Shown one piece after another: positions 22,006 to 33,724 of a stretch of 64,000 bases of DNA. How positions within the stretch are numbered: the first letter of the stretch is position 1; every line of letters starts with the position of its first letter. A model generated the notes under the pieces. The model saw nothing but the letters and a program-made list of their open reading frames with translations, did not search any database and was not told where the DNA came from. The position numbers were made by a program, and so were the translations under genes. The stretch is from Pseudocercospora fijiensis CIRAD86 (taxonomy: Eukaryota > Ascomycota > Dothideomycetes > Mycosphaerellales > Mycosphaerellaceae). The DNA lies in NCBI RefSeq assembly GCF_000340215.1, contig NW_006921534.1:1141171-1205170 (forward strand), read 5' to 3'.

Positions 22006-25000
22006 CGCCGCTCACTCCGTGAGCAGTCTACACCTATCTACAAAACTAGCCCTAGAACCAATACCTATCTGCAAAATGCCTACAGATCGTGCAGGCAGTT
22101 ATTTTATATAGTTATCTTAGTATCTGCCCGATTCTAGGTCATTCTAACGGTGCTAGAGCGTTCTATAATTGTATATAGTAAGGGTGTTGTTATATAGTAG
22201 TATAAAGTCGCTTTTAGGTCGGCTTTATAGCCTACCGAGTCGACCCTTTACCCTATATTTATAAGACAACCACATATCGTATGCATATAATTTTTATATT
22301 ATATAAAAGCCCGGAGTAAGTAGATTGAGACTATATATCGTATATATCTATATAGTGTTAATATAGCTAGTGTTTAGTAGATGCGTAGAAAGTCGGTATA
22401 TACGGCTTTAGCGGGCGTAGCAGGCATAAATCTACTACTTTCTACTTCCTATACTAATACGAGAGATTAGCTCGTTCTAGTAGTATATCTATATATTAAG
22501 AAGCATTAAATAACGTAGTTATAAGGCCTATTAATCATTATCTAATACTTCCGGTAGCTCCGTATCCTCCTCGAGTAATAGATCTAGTACCTAACCTAAC
22601 CCTATCTCCCCTTCTATCTCGTATAGCTGCGACTAAGAGCTAAGACCTATAGACTGTATATACAACACCTTATTGTCGCTGTTAGACTCTTCTTTAACAA
22701 GGTCTTCGGCCGTGCGTTGCCTCTGTATCTCCTTAGCAAGCAAGGTAAGGTCCTTTAGCCTTATTCTTAATAGAAATAAGGACCTATAGTGCTACGAGTC
22801 TAATAAGTCTTCCTTATTAGACAGCGCTCGGTCGTCTACTTCTATACTAATTAGCGAGTTGTTATTCTCGAAGAAGGACAACTACTAGCTATAGCGACAA
22901 CTTCTATTAAAAGTGGCTTCTTCTATACCCTTATCCTTTGCAGATAACTAAGCCTAATTGCTATCTTCTAGTAATACTCGTTAGTCTAATAGCAACGTAT
23001 CTACTAGTCTAAACCGAGCGGCCTTCTTCCGGCGTAGTAGCTTCGAAGGTATAGCAGTAGCGAAGTAAGGATATAGATTACTAATAGACTCGTTGCTACC
23101 TATTAAATTAGCTAATTTAAATACTTTCAATAGAGCCTTGTCTTCTAAGTTGTTAGGTAAATAGCGGCTAGCACTAGCGCTATATTTGACTAGCCTTAAC
23201 TCGCGCCTCTTAGGTTAGAAGACCTTCTTAATCGGACCTTGTTTACAATAACTAGTAAGCGGTCCGGTCTTATAGATACTACCTAGAAGCAACGGTAGAA
23301 ATGGCTTAAGTAGTAACTATAAGGTACGCCTAAGAAGGGGCTTCTTCTTATCCTTATTGCGGCCTCTTCTAGTTACTATAGTGCCGATTGTCTTCCGCTA
23401 GCGCTTATAATAGACCTTCTACTGCTTCCTTGTCTTCGCCGCCTTGCTATTAACTAACTTCTAAGCCTTCTTAATAGCTGATAACTCGCGGTAAGCTATC
23501 CGCGACTAGACCTTATAAGTATAGGCTATTCTAATCTTCTACTGTTTGCCGGTATTAGCTTTCCGTACCTTGCGTACCTTAGCAGCTATCTCTATCTCTA
23601 AGAGGTCGTAAAGGGCTTATACTCTAGTATTAGCATAGAATAGCACCGAAGACGTTACGCCTTCGAGAAGACCTTGTATTAGTAACGATAGCGGTCTATG
23701 CCTGTTTAATTGCTCGTTAAGTACGTTAACCTGTCGCTTTATAGTACGGATAGTTAAGGCTAGATTAAATAGGCTTATATCTACTAGAGGCGGCAAATCT
23801 AGTAGGTGTAAGACCTCGAACAGCTTACCTGTTTCGTAGGCCTCGCAGAGCCTATCTAGGTCCTGCACTAAGAGGTCCGCCTTCTCGTTAATTTTACGCT
23901 TTATATAGGCGACTATATACGTGCCGTACTCGTCTCGGAGGAAGTCGAGCGCTCGTTAAGCGCTTATAGGGGCAATTCTAGTCTTCCGGAAGGCCGAGCG
24001 AATGTTGTCGCTTTTAAAGGTCTTCCGCCGGATAGTATTAATAGCGTCTATAAACTAAGTTACCCTAAATTCGCCTATACCGAGCCTAGTATATTGTATT
24101 ACTGCCTAGCGGTAGTAGTGCTTATAGACCTAGAATAAGACTATATCTAGTAGCTATAGGAAGTGTAAGGTATATAGTAGAAGGGTAAAGATTAGAATGC
24201 GGTGTTTCCGAGCGAAGTTAATAAACTTAAAGAACTCGTAGCTTCTAAAGTTGTCTATTATTAGAAGCCGATATTAGCCTTTATTAGTAGGCCTTATTAA
24301 CCTCTCGAAGTGCTTAATCTAGTAGAAGGCAAACTCGTCGTTTAAATAGCTACTATCTGTTATACTAACAAGATAGTATACTAGCAACTTATTAAACTAG
24401 TGTTTAAGAAGGACCTTGCCTTGTACTAGCAGCATTGGCTTAATAAAGGCTCCGTAGGCATTTACTGCTTCTACCGAGGTTATATGCTTCCTATTAGTAT
24501 TAGTTGCCGCCTATAACCGCCTCTTTAGATTTATTGTAACTACCTATTCGGCGCCTCTAATGCTAATCCGGAAACCTGTCTTATCTATATTCTAGTAGTT
24601 CTTAAGGCTAATCTTATAGACCTATATTAACTCGTATAGCTTATTAAACTACGAGCCGATAAACTAAGGGTCGTATACTTCCTTCCTTACTAACTCGATA
24701 GGCTTCCTTTTAATCTCTTTAATATTATACTTCTTTATCTACCTTTTATACTACTTACTACTTAATAGTACTAGTATTTTACCTTCCGGAAGTAACCGCT
24801 TTAATATTAACTTAGCCGTAGCGCGAATAAGTAACGTTAGTAGCGACAGGTCTATTAATTCTCGAGATCTATAGTACTCGATAAAGGCGATAGATTAGGC
24901 TTCGGAGAGGCGAGAATGCGACGATTTACGGTCGGTACGGCTCGTATTGCTATTATATCGTCGATATAATCGATAATAGATATCGTTATAGTAGTGTTCG

Positions 25001-25277
25001 TTATACTATCGTCGTAGGTTAACTAGGCGGTAGTATGTGTATTCAAACTCGCGAATTGCCGCTATCTAAGTAGCTACTCGAGTATCTTTAGTAAGGTTTA
25101 TAGCTATAGATTTATAGACGGCCTTCCGTACGTATTTCTTCGACTTCCGCTTTCCTAATAGTATTGTAATAGTATTAAATAATTAAATAAAATGGTCTAT
25201 ATATGCTATTGCAGATAGGTGTTGGTTGCCAAGGCTATTTTGCAGATAGGTGTGGACCGCTTACGAAGTAAGCGGCG
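22006..25277 (-). mobile_element. pogo/Fot-type Tc1-mariner element, RIP-degraded
   Basis: Long imperfect inverted repeats: both ends begin CGCCGCTYACT and continue with CACCTATCTRCAAAA-type sequence. Each end contains its own small palindrome (CTCAC..GTGAG at left, CTTAC..GTAAG at right). The right flank is TA, as expected for the superfamily; the left flank reads AA, presumably mutated. The interior, 3.3 kb in all, encodes a pogo-like transposase relic on the minus strand. Confidence 0.75.
22600..25160 (-). pseudogene. pogo/Fot1 DDE_1 transposase relic
   Basis: A minus-strand frame read through TAG stops contains an N-terminal HTH/CENP-B-like region near 24.9-24.7 kb. The DDE_1 core follows: NIDKTGFRISIRGAE near 24.57 kb (family NxDETGF), HITSVEAVNAYGAFIKPMLL with QGKV, YRLLIIDNFRSYEF near 24.27 kb (family LLLDGHGSH), and then FTLLLYTLHFL with LLDIVLF. 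The last segment corresponds to LPPHTTHLLQPLDV with C-to-T changes. Downstream is YKHYYRQAVIQYTRLG with RKTFKSDNIRSAFRKTRIAP. Substitutions at catalytic-region residues and many stops make it inactive. Confidence 0.82.
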
Positions 25278-26103
25278 TATGACTCCACCAAGCCGCGGAT
25301 AGATGGCGCATCGCCTCGCACAGAACAGCGGTGCGGTGCGGTGCGGTACAGCCACGGCCGCTGCCAGATGCCGAGCAGGCCAGCGACAGCGACAAGTCAA
25401 GTCGTGCACTGCTGGCATGAGGCATGGCGGTCGACAGCGGGCGGGCGGGCGGTGGCGGTGAGGCGTGCTGGGTGAGGCAGAGGCACATGGTAGGTGTAGT
25501 AGATTGGATGAATGAGTGTGAGATGAAGAGACCAGGATTGCTCATGACATGCATGCATCATGCATGCAAGGCCCACAAACCCTGATTCAGAATCGCAGTC
25601 TGTAAGTTGCGCGGCGAGGCGAGGCGCCGCTAGCGAGCCACGGGAGCCGCCATTCCCCTTTCCTCTGTCGTGCCTTTCACGTCGCATGCTGGCCGCTGCG
25701 GAGTCTCGAGTCTCGACGTCCCCTTCTGCATTCCTTTGCACGCATGGCCCTCACCACCACGACACTCGTTCAATAGCACCGCCAACACACCACACCCCTC
25801 ACCGCAGTCATTCATTCACGACACTGTACATATCGACGACGCTCACTCAACCACGCCCACGCCCACGCCCGCGCCCACGCCTACGCCTACGCCTACGCCC
25901 TCCTGAAACGAAAACACTAATTATCGCCCATCGCAAACCTGAAGCACGCCGGAAACAACATCTCCTACGCGATCGACGTCACTATTAGCCCTCCAAAACA
26001 TACTCCTTCACCACCGACACCTCGCATATACCGCCCGACACATTGTCAACACACCAGCTGCATCCACCGCGCGGCTTCGCTGCCGAGGGGGTGGTGAGGG
26101 AAC
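25278..26103. other. Upstream region of the membrane-protein gene with simple repeats
   Basis: GC-rich, host-like sequence. Contains gcggt tandem copies (25330-25346), a cgggcgg run near 25440 and a (cgcccac/cgcctac)n repeat at about 25851-25900. Open frames here follow these repeats and look spurious. Probably a long promoter and 5' leader. Confidence 0.5.
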
Positions 26104-28304
26104 ATGTTACTACCATTTGCGCAAGCCGACCACATGGGCGAGCAGAGCGACAGTCTGAAGCGCGCACTTGACAATGGCGCCTACGGACTGTGGGAAGTCA
26201 CGAGAACTTTGGTGCAGCGCGACTCTTCGTCATCCGACAGCTCAAGTAGCACGTGCAAGCCCGGCAATGACAGCAACAAGTGCGTGACTCCTGCATCGGT
26301 GCAGAACACGCAAAACATAGCCATTATCCTTGGTGTCGTGTGAGTATACGCCACGAGGGAATCCCGCTCAATATCTGCTAATCACACCCTTTCAGCATCC
26401 CATTATCATGTGCCATCGCAGTCTTGATCTTCTTGCACCGCAGGCTGCGGAGAAAGCAAAAGCATGAAGACATTCACGACCCGCACAAGTCTCTCGACTT
26501 CGGCATGGAAGGCATCGAACCCACCATCTCGAAAAACTCAAAGAAGTCCAGAAAGGGCCCAGAGATGAGTGCCGTCAACCTCAACGGACGACCTTCGCGG
26601 CGCGGACAGGGTCTGTCCATGGACATGGGCATGAGCATCGGCAGTCCCTATATGCTTCCACCAGCTCTCCAAGGCTCTCACGAATCCATACACAGCATGT
26701 CGAGGATGCGTGACGAACATGACCCTTATCGTCCTGTGACACTCATGCGCCCATCGACAGACGACGGTAGCATTCACAGATTTGGCCGCTTGAATGACGA
26801 CAAAGGCTCGATATACTCTGCTACAACCAGTCATTATTCAGCAATGCCTGATCGCGACCGTGCCGGTCTGCTGGCGAATGCTCGACCGATGTCCCAATCC
26901 TTTGGCAAGCGCACCGACTCCTTCCGCACCGACGCAACCTCTCCTTCAGATACCGCATCGCCATCCGAGTTTCCTCTCCGACAACTGCACAGCGCCCGGC
27001 AACCCAGTCTACCGCCCGCTCGCAAGTCCAGCCTGGACAAGCCCTTACCAGAAATCAACGAGAAGGACACTTCGCCTTCGGCCCCGCTAGCGATGCCTGC
27101 CATGCTCGAGCCAGCGGCTAAGGAGCTGCCTTCTCCTCCACCGAGAACTACCTCCTCGACCACGAACTCATCATTACTGCCACCTCGAGGCGACTCTATG
27201 CTGACCACCTCCGCAACTTCTTCTATGCCTAGCCGACCCGAATCAAGCAACTACGGCGACGACGAACCTGGCATGCCATCTCACCTTACTGTCACCATCC
27301 ACGAGCCCATCGACTCACACTACGACATTGATCCCGCCATGATCTACACGCGCTATTCTGACGAGGTCGTCGCTCCTTCCCCAGAACCTGACCACGTCTT
27401 GGCACCGAAGCCAATGCCAGCTCAGAGGCTTTCCGTTATGGGCCTGCGACCCCTGCCGAAAGAATTGCCAGACGACACTCCTGAGGTCCGAGCGAACAGA
27501 ATTCGTTCATTCTACAAGGAGTACTTCGATGACAGCAAGCAAAACCCGACTTCAATGATCGCACCACAAGGCGCCTACTACGAAGACGACGACTACGGCG
27601 GCGTCCTCGACGGCGTCATCTACGATCCTGATCAAGGCGGTTTCTTTGTACCAGGTGCTAAGCCTTGGGCACAAGGACCTGCTCGGCGAGCGATGACTCC
27701 ACCGCCTCGCTCCAGACCGAGAGTCAGCGGCAATTCCACGCTCAACTTCCACGACAGACACGCATCTACCCTGTCTGGTGGTCGACCACGAGGCCGCTCT
27801 GTGCCAAAGAAGAAGTTGCCGCCGCCAGCAGCGCTCCACAGCTTGCCAACACCTCACAAGCTCAGAGAAGAAGATGTGGTATACAGCCCCATCGACTTTG
27901 CTCCTCCCAGCTCATTCCGTGAGTTTCAGAACGGCAGACGACCAGATTCGCCTCTCGGGGTAGCAAGACCTTACAGCCCCAGTGTGCGAGCTTTCACACC
28001 ACTGGCATCATCTTTCGAGAACTTGGCGGTGCTTCCATCGCCACACGATCTTAGGAAGTCGGGTACATTCACAGCTTTGGACTTTGCACCACCATCTAAG
28101 CTCCGGGACCCAATGTTGTCACCAAACGACGCGGGCAGCATTCGCAGCGGTCGCAGTGCAAGATCTGGCATTTCGGCGATGCAGTCACATGCTGTGCGAG
28201 AAGGTGCCTACCGCGTGTCTCGCATTCCCAAGGAGATGGTCACTACCAAGGAAGATTTGGCTGCACAGCTCAGGCCGAAGATGAGTATGACAACACCGGC
28301 ATAG
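26104..28304 (+). CDS. Single-pass membrane protein with long disordered cytoplasmic tail
   Basis: Exons 26104-26339 and 26396-28304 (56 nt intron GTGAGT...TTCAG, branch GCTAAT); 714 aa. A second in-frame ATG is at 26134. Residues about 71-94 form one membrane helix (NIAIILGVVIPLSCAIAVLIFL) created across the splice junction, followed by a basic stop-transfer HRRLRRKQKHED. The short outer part has a Ser-rich tract and two cysteines. The tail is Pro/Ser-rich, with DPHKSLDFGMEG, a Gly-Met stretch (GQGLSMDMGMSIGSPYMLPP) and repeated YSPIDFAPPS/FTALDFAPPS segments. The arrangement is like fungal SKG6/AXL2-type membrane proteins linked to polarity and cell-wall sensing, but that is an analogy. The gene is likely conserved among ascomycetes, with no known biochemical role. 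Confidence 0.75.
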
Positions 28305-29347
28305 ACGGTCTCATTTACGACAACTAACGACCTCAATTTTCATCGGACTCGGGCGCATCGTGACGACCACCAGCCCCGCGTAGTGCACGCGGAAATGGCT
28401 GCCTATTTTGATTCTGACACTGTTCCAATACTAGATATTCCTCACCGGCCGGCAGAACTGCACATACACTCGGCTACCAGTATCTGGAAATACATCTAAC
28501 ATTCATTGCGTTCTCGTCCCTCCTTCAACAACAGATTTGATCACAGCACAATTGGCATTTTGAAACGGCAGTGAGGGTGTGAAGGGTAGCATGGTCATTT
28601 GATCATCTTTAGGAGATGGATCTTGGCATGCATGTGGAAATGGGCGGCGTCGAACTATAGAAAGGGATCTGTAATGTTTGAGGAAAATCTCTGTAAACAT
28701 AGACTTGAGAGCGTGGCGATGGCTCAAGTCTTGGTGAAGCACAAGCAGCTGGTGTGAGCGCCGCTGAAAAGTGTATATATTGCCACTACCAGGCACAAAA
28801 GCCATCGTCGAAATGAAAGAGTGGAAAACTTGACCATGTTGTGTCTTTGATGCAACGTGCACCTTCCACAGTCCAGATCAGGGACGATTATTTCGGAGAA
28901 AAGCGAATTACTACGTGAGGGACCATTGAGAACGACACGGCCGAACAGGAGCTGCTACTGCTACGAAGCATGTGAAGAGTGTTCGTCATCAAGACATTCA
29001 CTTGCTGCATGTGAAGACTGACTATGACGTGTTCTCATATGCAAACGGAGCTCGTGTCACCTAGCAACGCAGGCAACTCCATCTCTTCTTCGCCACCCTT
29101 GGCCTTCTTTCGCCACCACAGACAGCATCACCACCACGGCGACAACCAAATAGGAACTGGACTGGGGCGCGCCGCGCGCTGGCTACGGATTAGATTACCA
29201 GAGTGTTGAGTCTGCGGCCGTTGGGTCACTATACGAACCAGAGCGCAAATCCACTATCTAGGCAGGTGCGACGTCGAGTCCACGGCTCCCGGTCTCGAAG
29301 TAATAAACAGCCTCTGCAATCCATTACGCTTTGCCTGGACCACCACG
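28305..29347. other. Intergenic, no supported gene
   Basis: Just over 1 kb of host-like composition. Frames at 28503-28862 (minus) and 29024-29209 (plus) lack a family signature and splice support. Likely the 3' UTR of the membrane protein and the promoter of the next gene. Confidence 0.5.
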
Positions 29348-30437
29348 ATGAACTCCCAAAGCGGATCCAGGGGAGCGCAGAGTGCAGGCCCAAATTTCTA
29401 CGAATGGACACCGGTGAGCCAATACCATTCCATCGCGAACTGCAAAAAGATCCTCAGATCTCGGGGTATTCGAATACCAGGCATATCTCGTTTGAAGGAT
29501 CGGAAGGAACTTAATGAGATGGTAAGACCTGAGGCAGCGGTGCCGCGTACTTGAATACTGTCTCAGCATTGCTGCGTGGAGTGAGTTCTGCTAACCCATT
29601 GCTTTTAGGTAGAACGCGCGAAACAAGGTGTGCTCTACGAATACTGCGGACACGCTGAGCTACTGAGATTCTGCAATCAACGAGGACTCTCGGTCAATTC
29701 CGCGTCTGCCAGCAAGCCCGAGCTGATTTCGACTCTGGAACACGCTGACGCGACGCCGACTTTTGAGAGGATGGCCGACTTGCCTCCTGAGATCAGGCTG
29801 ATGATCTTCGACTTCCACTACGCACCTCTCGGAGATGATCCACGCAATCATAGAGACCTCAGGTGGAACTCGACTTCTCCCCCCATTCCACCTCCACTGC
29901 AACAAGCCTGCGTTCGACTGTGGCCCGCATGCGCAGAGCCATATTATCAAGAATGCGACCTCGTCGTTGAGGTGAATTGCATCTGGGACTCGGAGCCGAT
30001 TCGCTTTTCTCTGTCCACGCAAGCTTTTCTGTCAGCGACAGTAGCGGGAGTTTTCAAATACATTCGTAGAGTCTTTATCGTCGCGCCGGCTTTAGCTGAG
30101 GAAGGGACAAGACTCAAGACGGCTTGGAGAATCGACCTCGATGAGACGGACCCGGATCAGAGGCTGGTTCAAGTCGGTTTGCCGTGGCACTACATGTATC
30201 AGAGTAGGATGCTCCAGGCCACATCAGAGGCTGTTTACAAAGCGCTTCAGGAGAAGGTATGTAAGGCAAGATCGTGTGGTAGAAGCATAAGCTAACGCGC
30301 GAGGATGAAAGGTTCTGGGTATTCAGAAGCGCGCTGGAAATAAGACGTTGTTGAAGACGGATGTGTTGGAGCTGAAAGAGGTCTTCGTTAAGCTTCTGGC
30401 CGATCACGGATCCCACGGAGTTGGACGATACTGGTGA
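29348..30437 (+). CDS. F-box-like protein of unknown target
   Basis: Three exons, 29348-29521, 29609-30256 and 30312-30437, all joined in phase 0; introns of 87 and 55 nt; 315 aa. The N-terminal part has two SAP/LEM-like helical units (NCKKILRSRGIRIPGISRLKD and LLRFCNQRGLSVNSASASKP), each a short helix-extended-helix pattern. They are followed by a short F-box-like motif, MADLPPEIRLMIFDFHY. The C-terminal half is unclassified (QACVRLWPACAEPYYQECDL). F-box-like motifs of this LPxEIRxxI form are very common in fungal orphan proteins and may dock to Skp1. Substrate and function unknown. Confidence 0.72.
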
Positions 30438-30683
30438 AGCTTGGAAAGTTGCACACAACCGGCCATCTGTGCCATTACCACGAGCTGTCACATGAAGCGC
30501 ACGGATTCGCACACGCATAACTGGACCTTGTAACAACTCTCAAACGGCACAACGGGATCGAAGTCTCACACGCCCTTTTGTGTCACTTGGAGACACTGCC
30601 TTTGATTCTCCTTCCTTCACAGCTTCCTTTGTCTTCTGGACCTAAAACATACCATACCATAAGAAACTCCATGCTGGACCGTC

Positions 30684-31229
30684 ATGGTTCCAAGACCATA
30701 TCAGATCTACCAATCACAAGAAGACCGCTACAGCTCTGGCAGCTATAGTGATTCCAGTGATTGATCTAATAACTACAACGGGTCCTACACTATCCAACAT
30801 CTCTCCTTCACCACCAGCCGCTACTATGAACTCAACAAAAGTCCCACTTCCGATCCCCTCTCTACCTTCAAATCCAATCCGCCAAATCACCCTGCCAAGT
30901 CTATCAGCAGTCAGCGCGCGCCCTACGAGACGTCTATCATGCTCTGTCTGGCACTCAGAGTCCACCCAGATAGAGCTCCCGCTGCGCATCTCCGTGAGCT
31001 CCACACCTCACTCTTTCAGAAACTCTTCAATGCCTACGAAACCTTATCCAAGCACTTTGATAACGGTCAAGATCACATGAAGATGCTCCCCTCGCTCAGC
31101 CGAAATAGCTCGCAGTGCAATCGGAGCAAAACAACGCGGAAGATCAGCGCCAAGAACGAGAACCTCGCTACTAAGCGTATGGAGAAAGTTGCGGAATCGT
31201 TCAGAAAAGGCAAAGGCAAAGGAAATTGA
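30684..31229 (+). pseudogene. J-domain protein with one in-frame TGA
   Basis: From ATG at 30684 (MVPRPYQIYQSQEDRYSSGS) the frame is coding-like for 181 codons but for a single TGA at 30762-30764 inside a Ser/Asp/Asn-rich stretch (SDSSD-stop-SNNYNGS). Downstream is a J-domain-like segment with the diagnostic HPD: LALRVHPDRAP, then LFQKLFNAYETLSKHF. The C-terminus is very basic (ESFRKGKGKGN). J domains stimulate Hsp70 ATPase. CGA-to-TGA at a CpG would be the simplest origin. An intron removing the stop in frame was sought but not found (the best GT-AG pair is 70 nt, out of frame). Recent pseudogene, readthrough or a sequencing error are possible. Confidence 0.5.
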
Positions 31230-31325
31230 AAGAGGTCGTCAATCAAACAAGATCAGGTGCTCTGGAAATATCGCGCTCAATGAGCCTTCTCGCAACACGG
31301 TTTTGGATTGCTCGATTCCCAGGCC

Positions 31326-31342
31326 GGGGGGGGGGGGGGGGG
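31326..31342 (+). repeat. 17-nt poly-G tract
   Basis: Uninterrupted run of 17 G downstream of the J-domain frame, able to form a G-quadruplex; also a common place for length errors. Confidence 0.85.
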
Positions 31343-32500
31343 TGCGTTCCACCACAGATCTTCGCGGGATATGAAGTTGACCAAGCCGACGTCGATGTAT
31401 ATCAGACCACGCGTGTTGAGACTCAACATCACTGGCTGAGCTAGAGAAAAGTCAGGCTGTCGCGGAAGGCTCCTGAGGTACCGTATGAACTTTGGTAGAT
31501 GCTGAGATAGTGGGGGAAGTGATTCAGGCAAATTTCTAGCCACCCACAGAAGTGATGGCAATGAGCCTGAGGTGTGAGCGCGGTGTTGCATCTGTAAGGA
31601 TACGCAGCACTGCCGCCAGTAAATAAAGCGATAAAAAGCAACGTTTGAATTGGCGCTATCCGACGATCTAATTCTTTCTGTAGGTCTCTCGAGGGGGTAT
31701 ACGATATAGGTCGTCATCGTTGCCCGATTTTGACGTTCCCAGTTCAGGTATACATACATTCTACTCCGATAGAGTGCTACGGCGTACCTAGTATCCCGAT
31801 GGGCCTACCACATAGCTCACAGACTTTTGAATACCGCAATACTACCTCTTTTTGGAGGGGCAATCCTTTGGCCCTATCTACCGTGTACATATTTACTAGG
31901 CTTTCCCTCCCTGCCCCCATGCACTGCTTTAAAGTGCCTATTGTAGCCGTATCCGAAAGTATCGCGTCGAAAGTCTCTAGGGTCGCTTGACGTCTCTAAC
32001 TCTATCTCTAACTCCAACACTAACAACTTCCTCGAGCCTACTATGCGCCCTAGTAGGGGTGTCGTTAGCAACGTTGCTTACCCTTACGCCAACGTTTGCC
32101 AACGTTCGTAACAAAATAGCATAGATCCCTACTAGGTTAGAAGCAGAGATCCCGCCCGTTACTATGCAAAGCTCTCCTCTAGGCCTGTTGAAGCCTTGCG
32201 AACTCTGCGAAGGACGTATCGAGTATCCAAGGTGGCTTGTTAATAAGCAGAGAACTGAGAGGTCGGCACAGCCTTCAGTTGTTATCGAAATTGGCTATAC
32301 CCTGTATACAAGGTTGTGCACTACGCATGAGATATTGGAATTGGCATCCAACATCTGACACCTGTCCTCCAAGGCTACTGTTGTACCGCAGGGGTTGGAG
32401 TACTATTTAATGGACTGTGAACCTCCTCTCGCTGCGTAGGTCATAGATCGAGTTGCTACCCAATATCACACCCAACATCACACTCAATATCACACCAAAC
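31343..32500. other. Gene-free region, partly transposon-like
   Basis: Positions about 31740-32110 have the CTA/TAG-rich texture of the RIP-affected blocks and include a cluster of related AACGTT-containing words (GCAACGTTGC, CCAACGTTTGCC, CAACGTTCG at 32070-32112). This could be a short transposon relic, but no ends are identified. No coding region is supported. Confidence 0.35.
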
Positions 32501-32659
32501 ATGAAGTCCTACTCCTTGTTGATGGTACTGATGTCTCCATACGTTCTCGGATGGGTACGTCCAAGCAAATCTAGAGAGTCCGACACAGGCCTGGATATTG
32601 ACAGAATTCTAGTTCTGCCTTACGAGCGAAAGCGGACCTGGAGTATGTCATCCAGATAG
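32501..32659 (+). CDS. Possible small secreted protein, 52 aa
   Basis: ATG at 32501 follows a 15-bp-like tandem stretch (AATATCACACC.. repeated three times, 32461-32500). The product starts with a hydrophobic signal-like segment (MKSYSLLMVLMSPYVLGW) and a charged remainder (RPSKSRESDTG). GTACGT at 32551 could be a splice donor. Short, in a sparse region, and unsupported by any family; effector-like at best. Confidence 0.25.
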   Translation: MKSYSLLMVLMSPYVLGWVRPSKSRESDTGLDIDRILVLPYERKRTWSMSSR

Positions 32660-32839
32660 AAGAGATGGCCGGGTCAAACCCAATTCAAACTCGTGTTCTG
32701 ACGTATGAATCCCGGTCCCATTGACTTCAGTAACATAGCTGATAATGATAGCTCTTTCCGTGCACGCGCGACGGGAATGACTGCACTCCCAACATCAAGG
32801 AAAGTGGAACCAGAGCCGCGTGCGAATAGAGCTATGAAT

Positions 32840-33454
32840 TTATGGCAATCCGCATTGTACGACATACTTCGAGGCCCTGGTAATTGCTGGATGGGCGTTG
32901 AAATGGGGCATCGAGCGGAGCGGCGCGGCGGCTAGAGGCCGGCTGGGAGAGAAGATGCTGCCATCAATGTGTATGCCTAGGATAGCTGATTTAACACTCA
33001 TACTTGCTGTGCTTGCGAAACCGTTCACATGCCCATCCTTCCATGTCCTTCCCATTATCTTGTGCCACTTTGATCTCACAACCTTTTCAAGCACCCTTCG
33101 CACCTCAAAGATGTCCTTCGTCTTCAACTTCCACTTTTCTTCCCGTTGCGCGACTCGCTGGAAAATCTTGAATAATGCCACTTCTGCAGATCGCGGAACA
33201 TAATCGGTGGGAGGTCGATTATAACCAGGCGAATTGCAAGTCACCTTCACCTGGGCATCTGATGCTTTGCCAGTGAAGACGATGCGAGCCTCGTAGTGTC
33301 CTCGTCTTTGACGCGGGAATTTGAAGATCCAGCTGCGAATATCGGCCAGGTTCTCAGGGGACAAAGTCTCGAGGAATAGCTGATTTGCGAATTTGTATCT
33401 ATACACGAATCGACTACCACGTCCTCGACGAACTTCAAACTTCAGATCAATCAT
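32840..33454 (-). CDS. Uncharacterised basic protein, 204 aa
   Basis: ATG at 33454 (MIDLKFEVRRGRGSRFVYRY); the frame extends 57 codons further up, but that part overlaps the presumed promoter of the divergent SPF45 gene, so I prefer this start. Regular alternation suggests beta-strands at the N-terminus, and KLKTKDIFEVRRVLEKVVRSKW is a strongly basic amphipathic helix. The last 30 residues look poorly coding. No known domain; the call rests on a sustained frame and sensible amino-acid pattern only. Confidence 0.4.
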   Translation of the reverse strand: MIDLKFEVRRGRGSRFVYRYKFANQLFLETLSPENLADIRSWIFKFPRQRRGHYEARIVFTGKASDAQVKVTCNSPGYNRPPTDYVPRSAEVALFKIFQRVAQREEKWKLKTKDIFEVRRVLEKVVRSKWHKIMGRTWKDGHVNGFASTASMSVKSAILGIHIDGSIFSPSRPLAAAPLRSMPHFNAHPAITRASKYVVQCGLP

Positions 33455-33724
33455 GAATGTGCATTTCTGATAGAAAATGGGAAGTAGCGCTGAGTTGCAC
33501 GAAAGGTTACAAGGTAGAAGCCATAGAGTTCGCGCTAGCGGCCCGTTACAGGAACATGCCGCGGCCGAGGATCTTCCAGCTGCTTGAATCGCGACCGCGA
33601 CCTCGAGAGCAGAGTAAATGACCAATTCTTGTCCCTCTCTACATCACTTTTCCGCGAAGCAACGCGCGGCTGGTCGGCATACCCTATTCTGGACCAGCGC
33701 GCATAATCAAAAACATCTTTCAGA

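Noticed and set aside
25397..25988. Overlapping ORFs upstream of the membrane-protein gene
   Set aside because: They consist of simple-repeat translation and basic low complexity; no start context or splicing support.
30748..30817. Intron that would remove the TGA in the J-domain frame
   Set aside because: The only plausible GT-AG pair is 70 nt long and would shift the reading frame away from the HPD segment.
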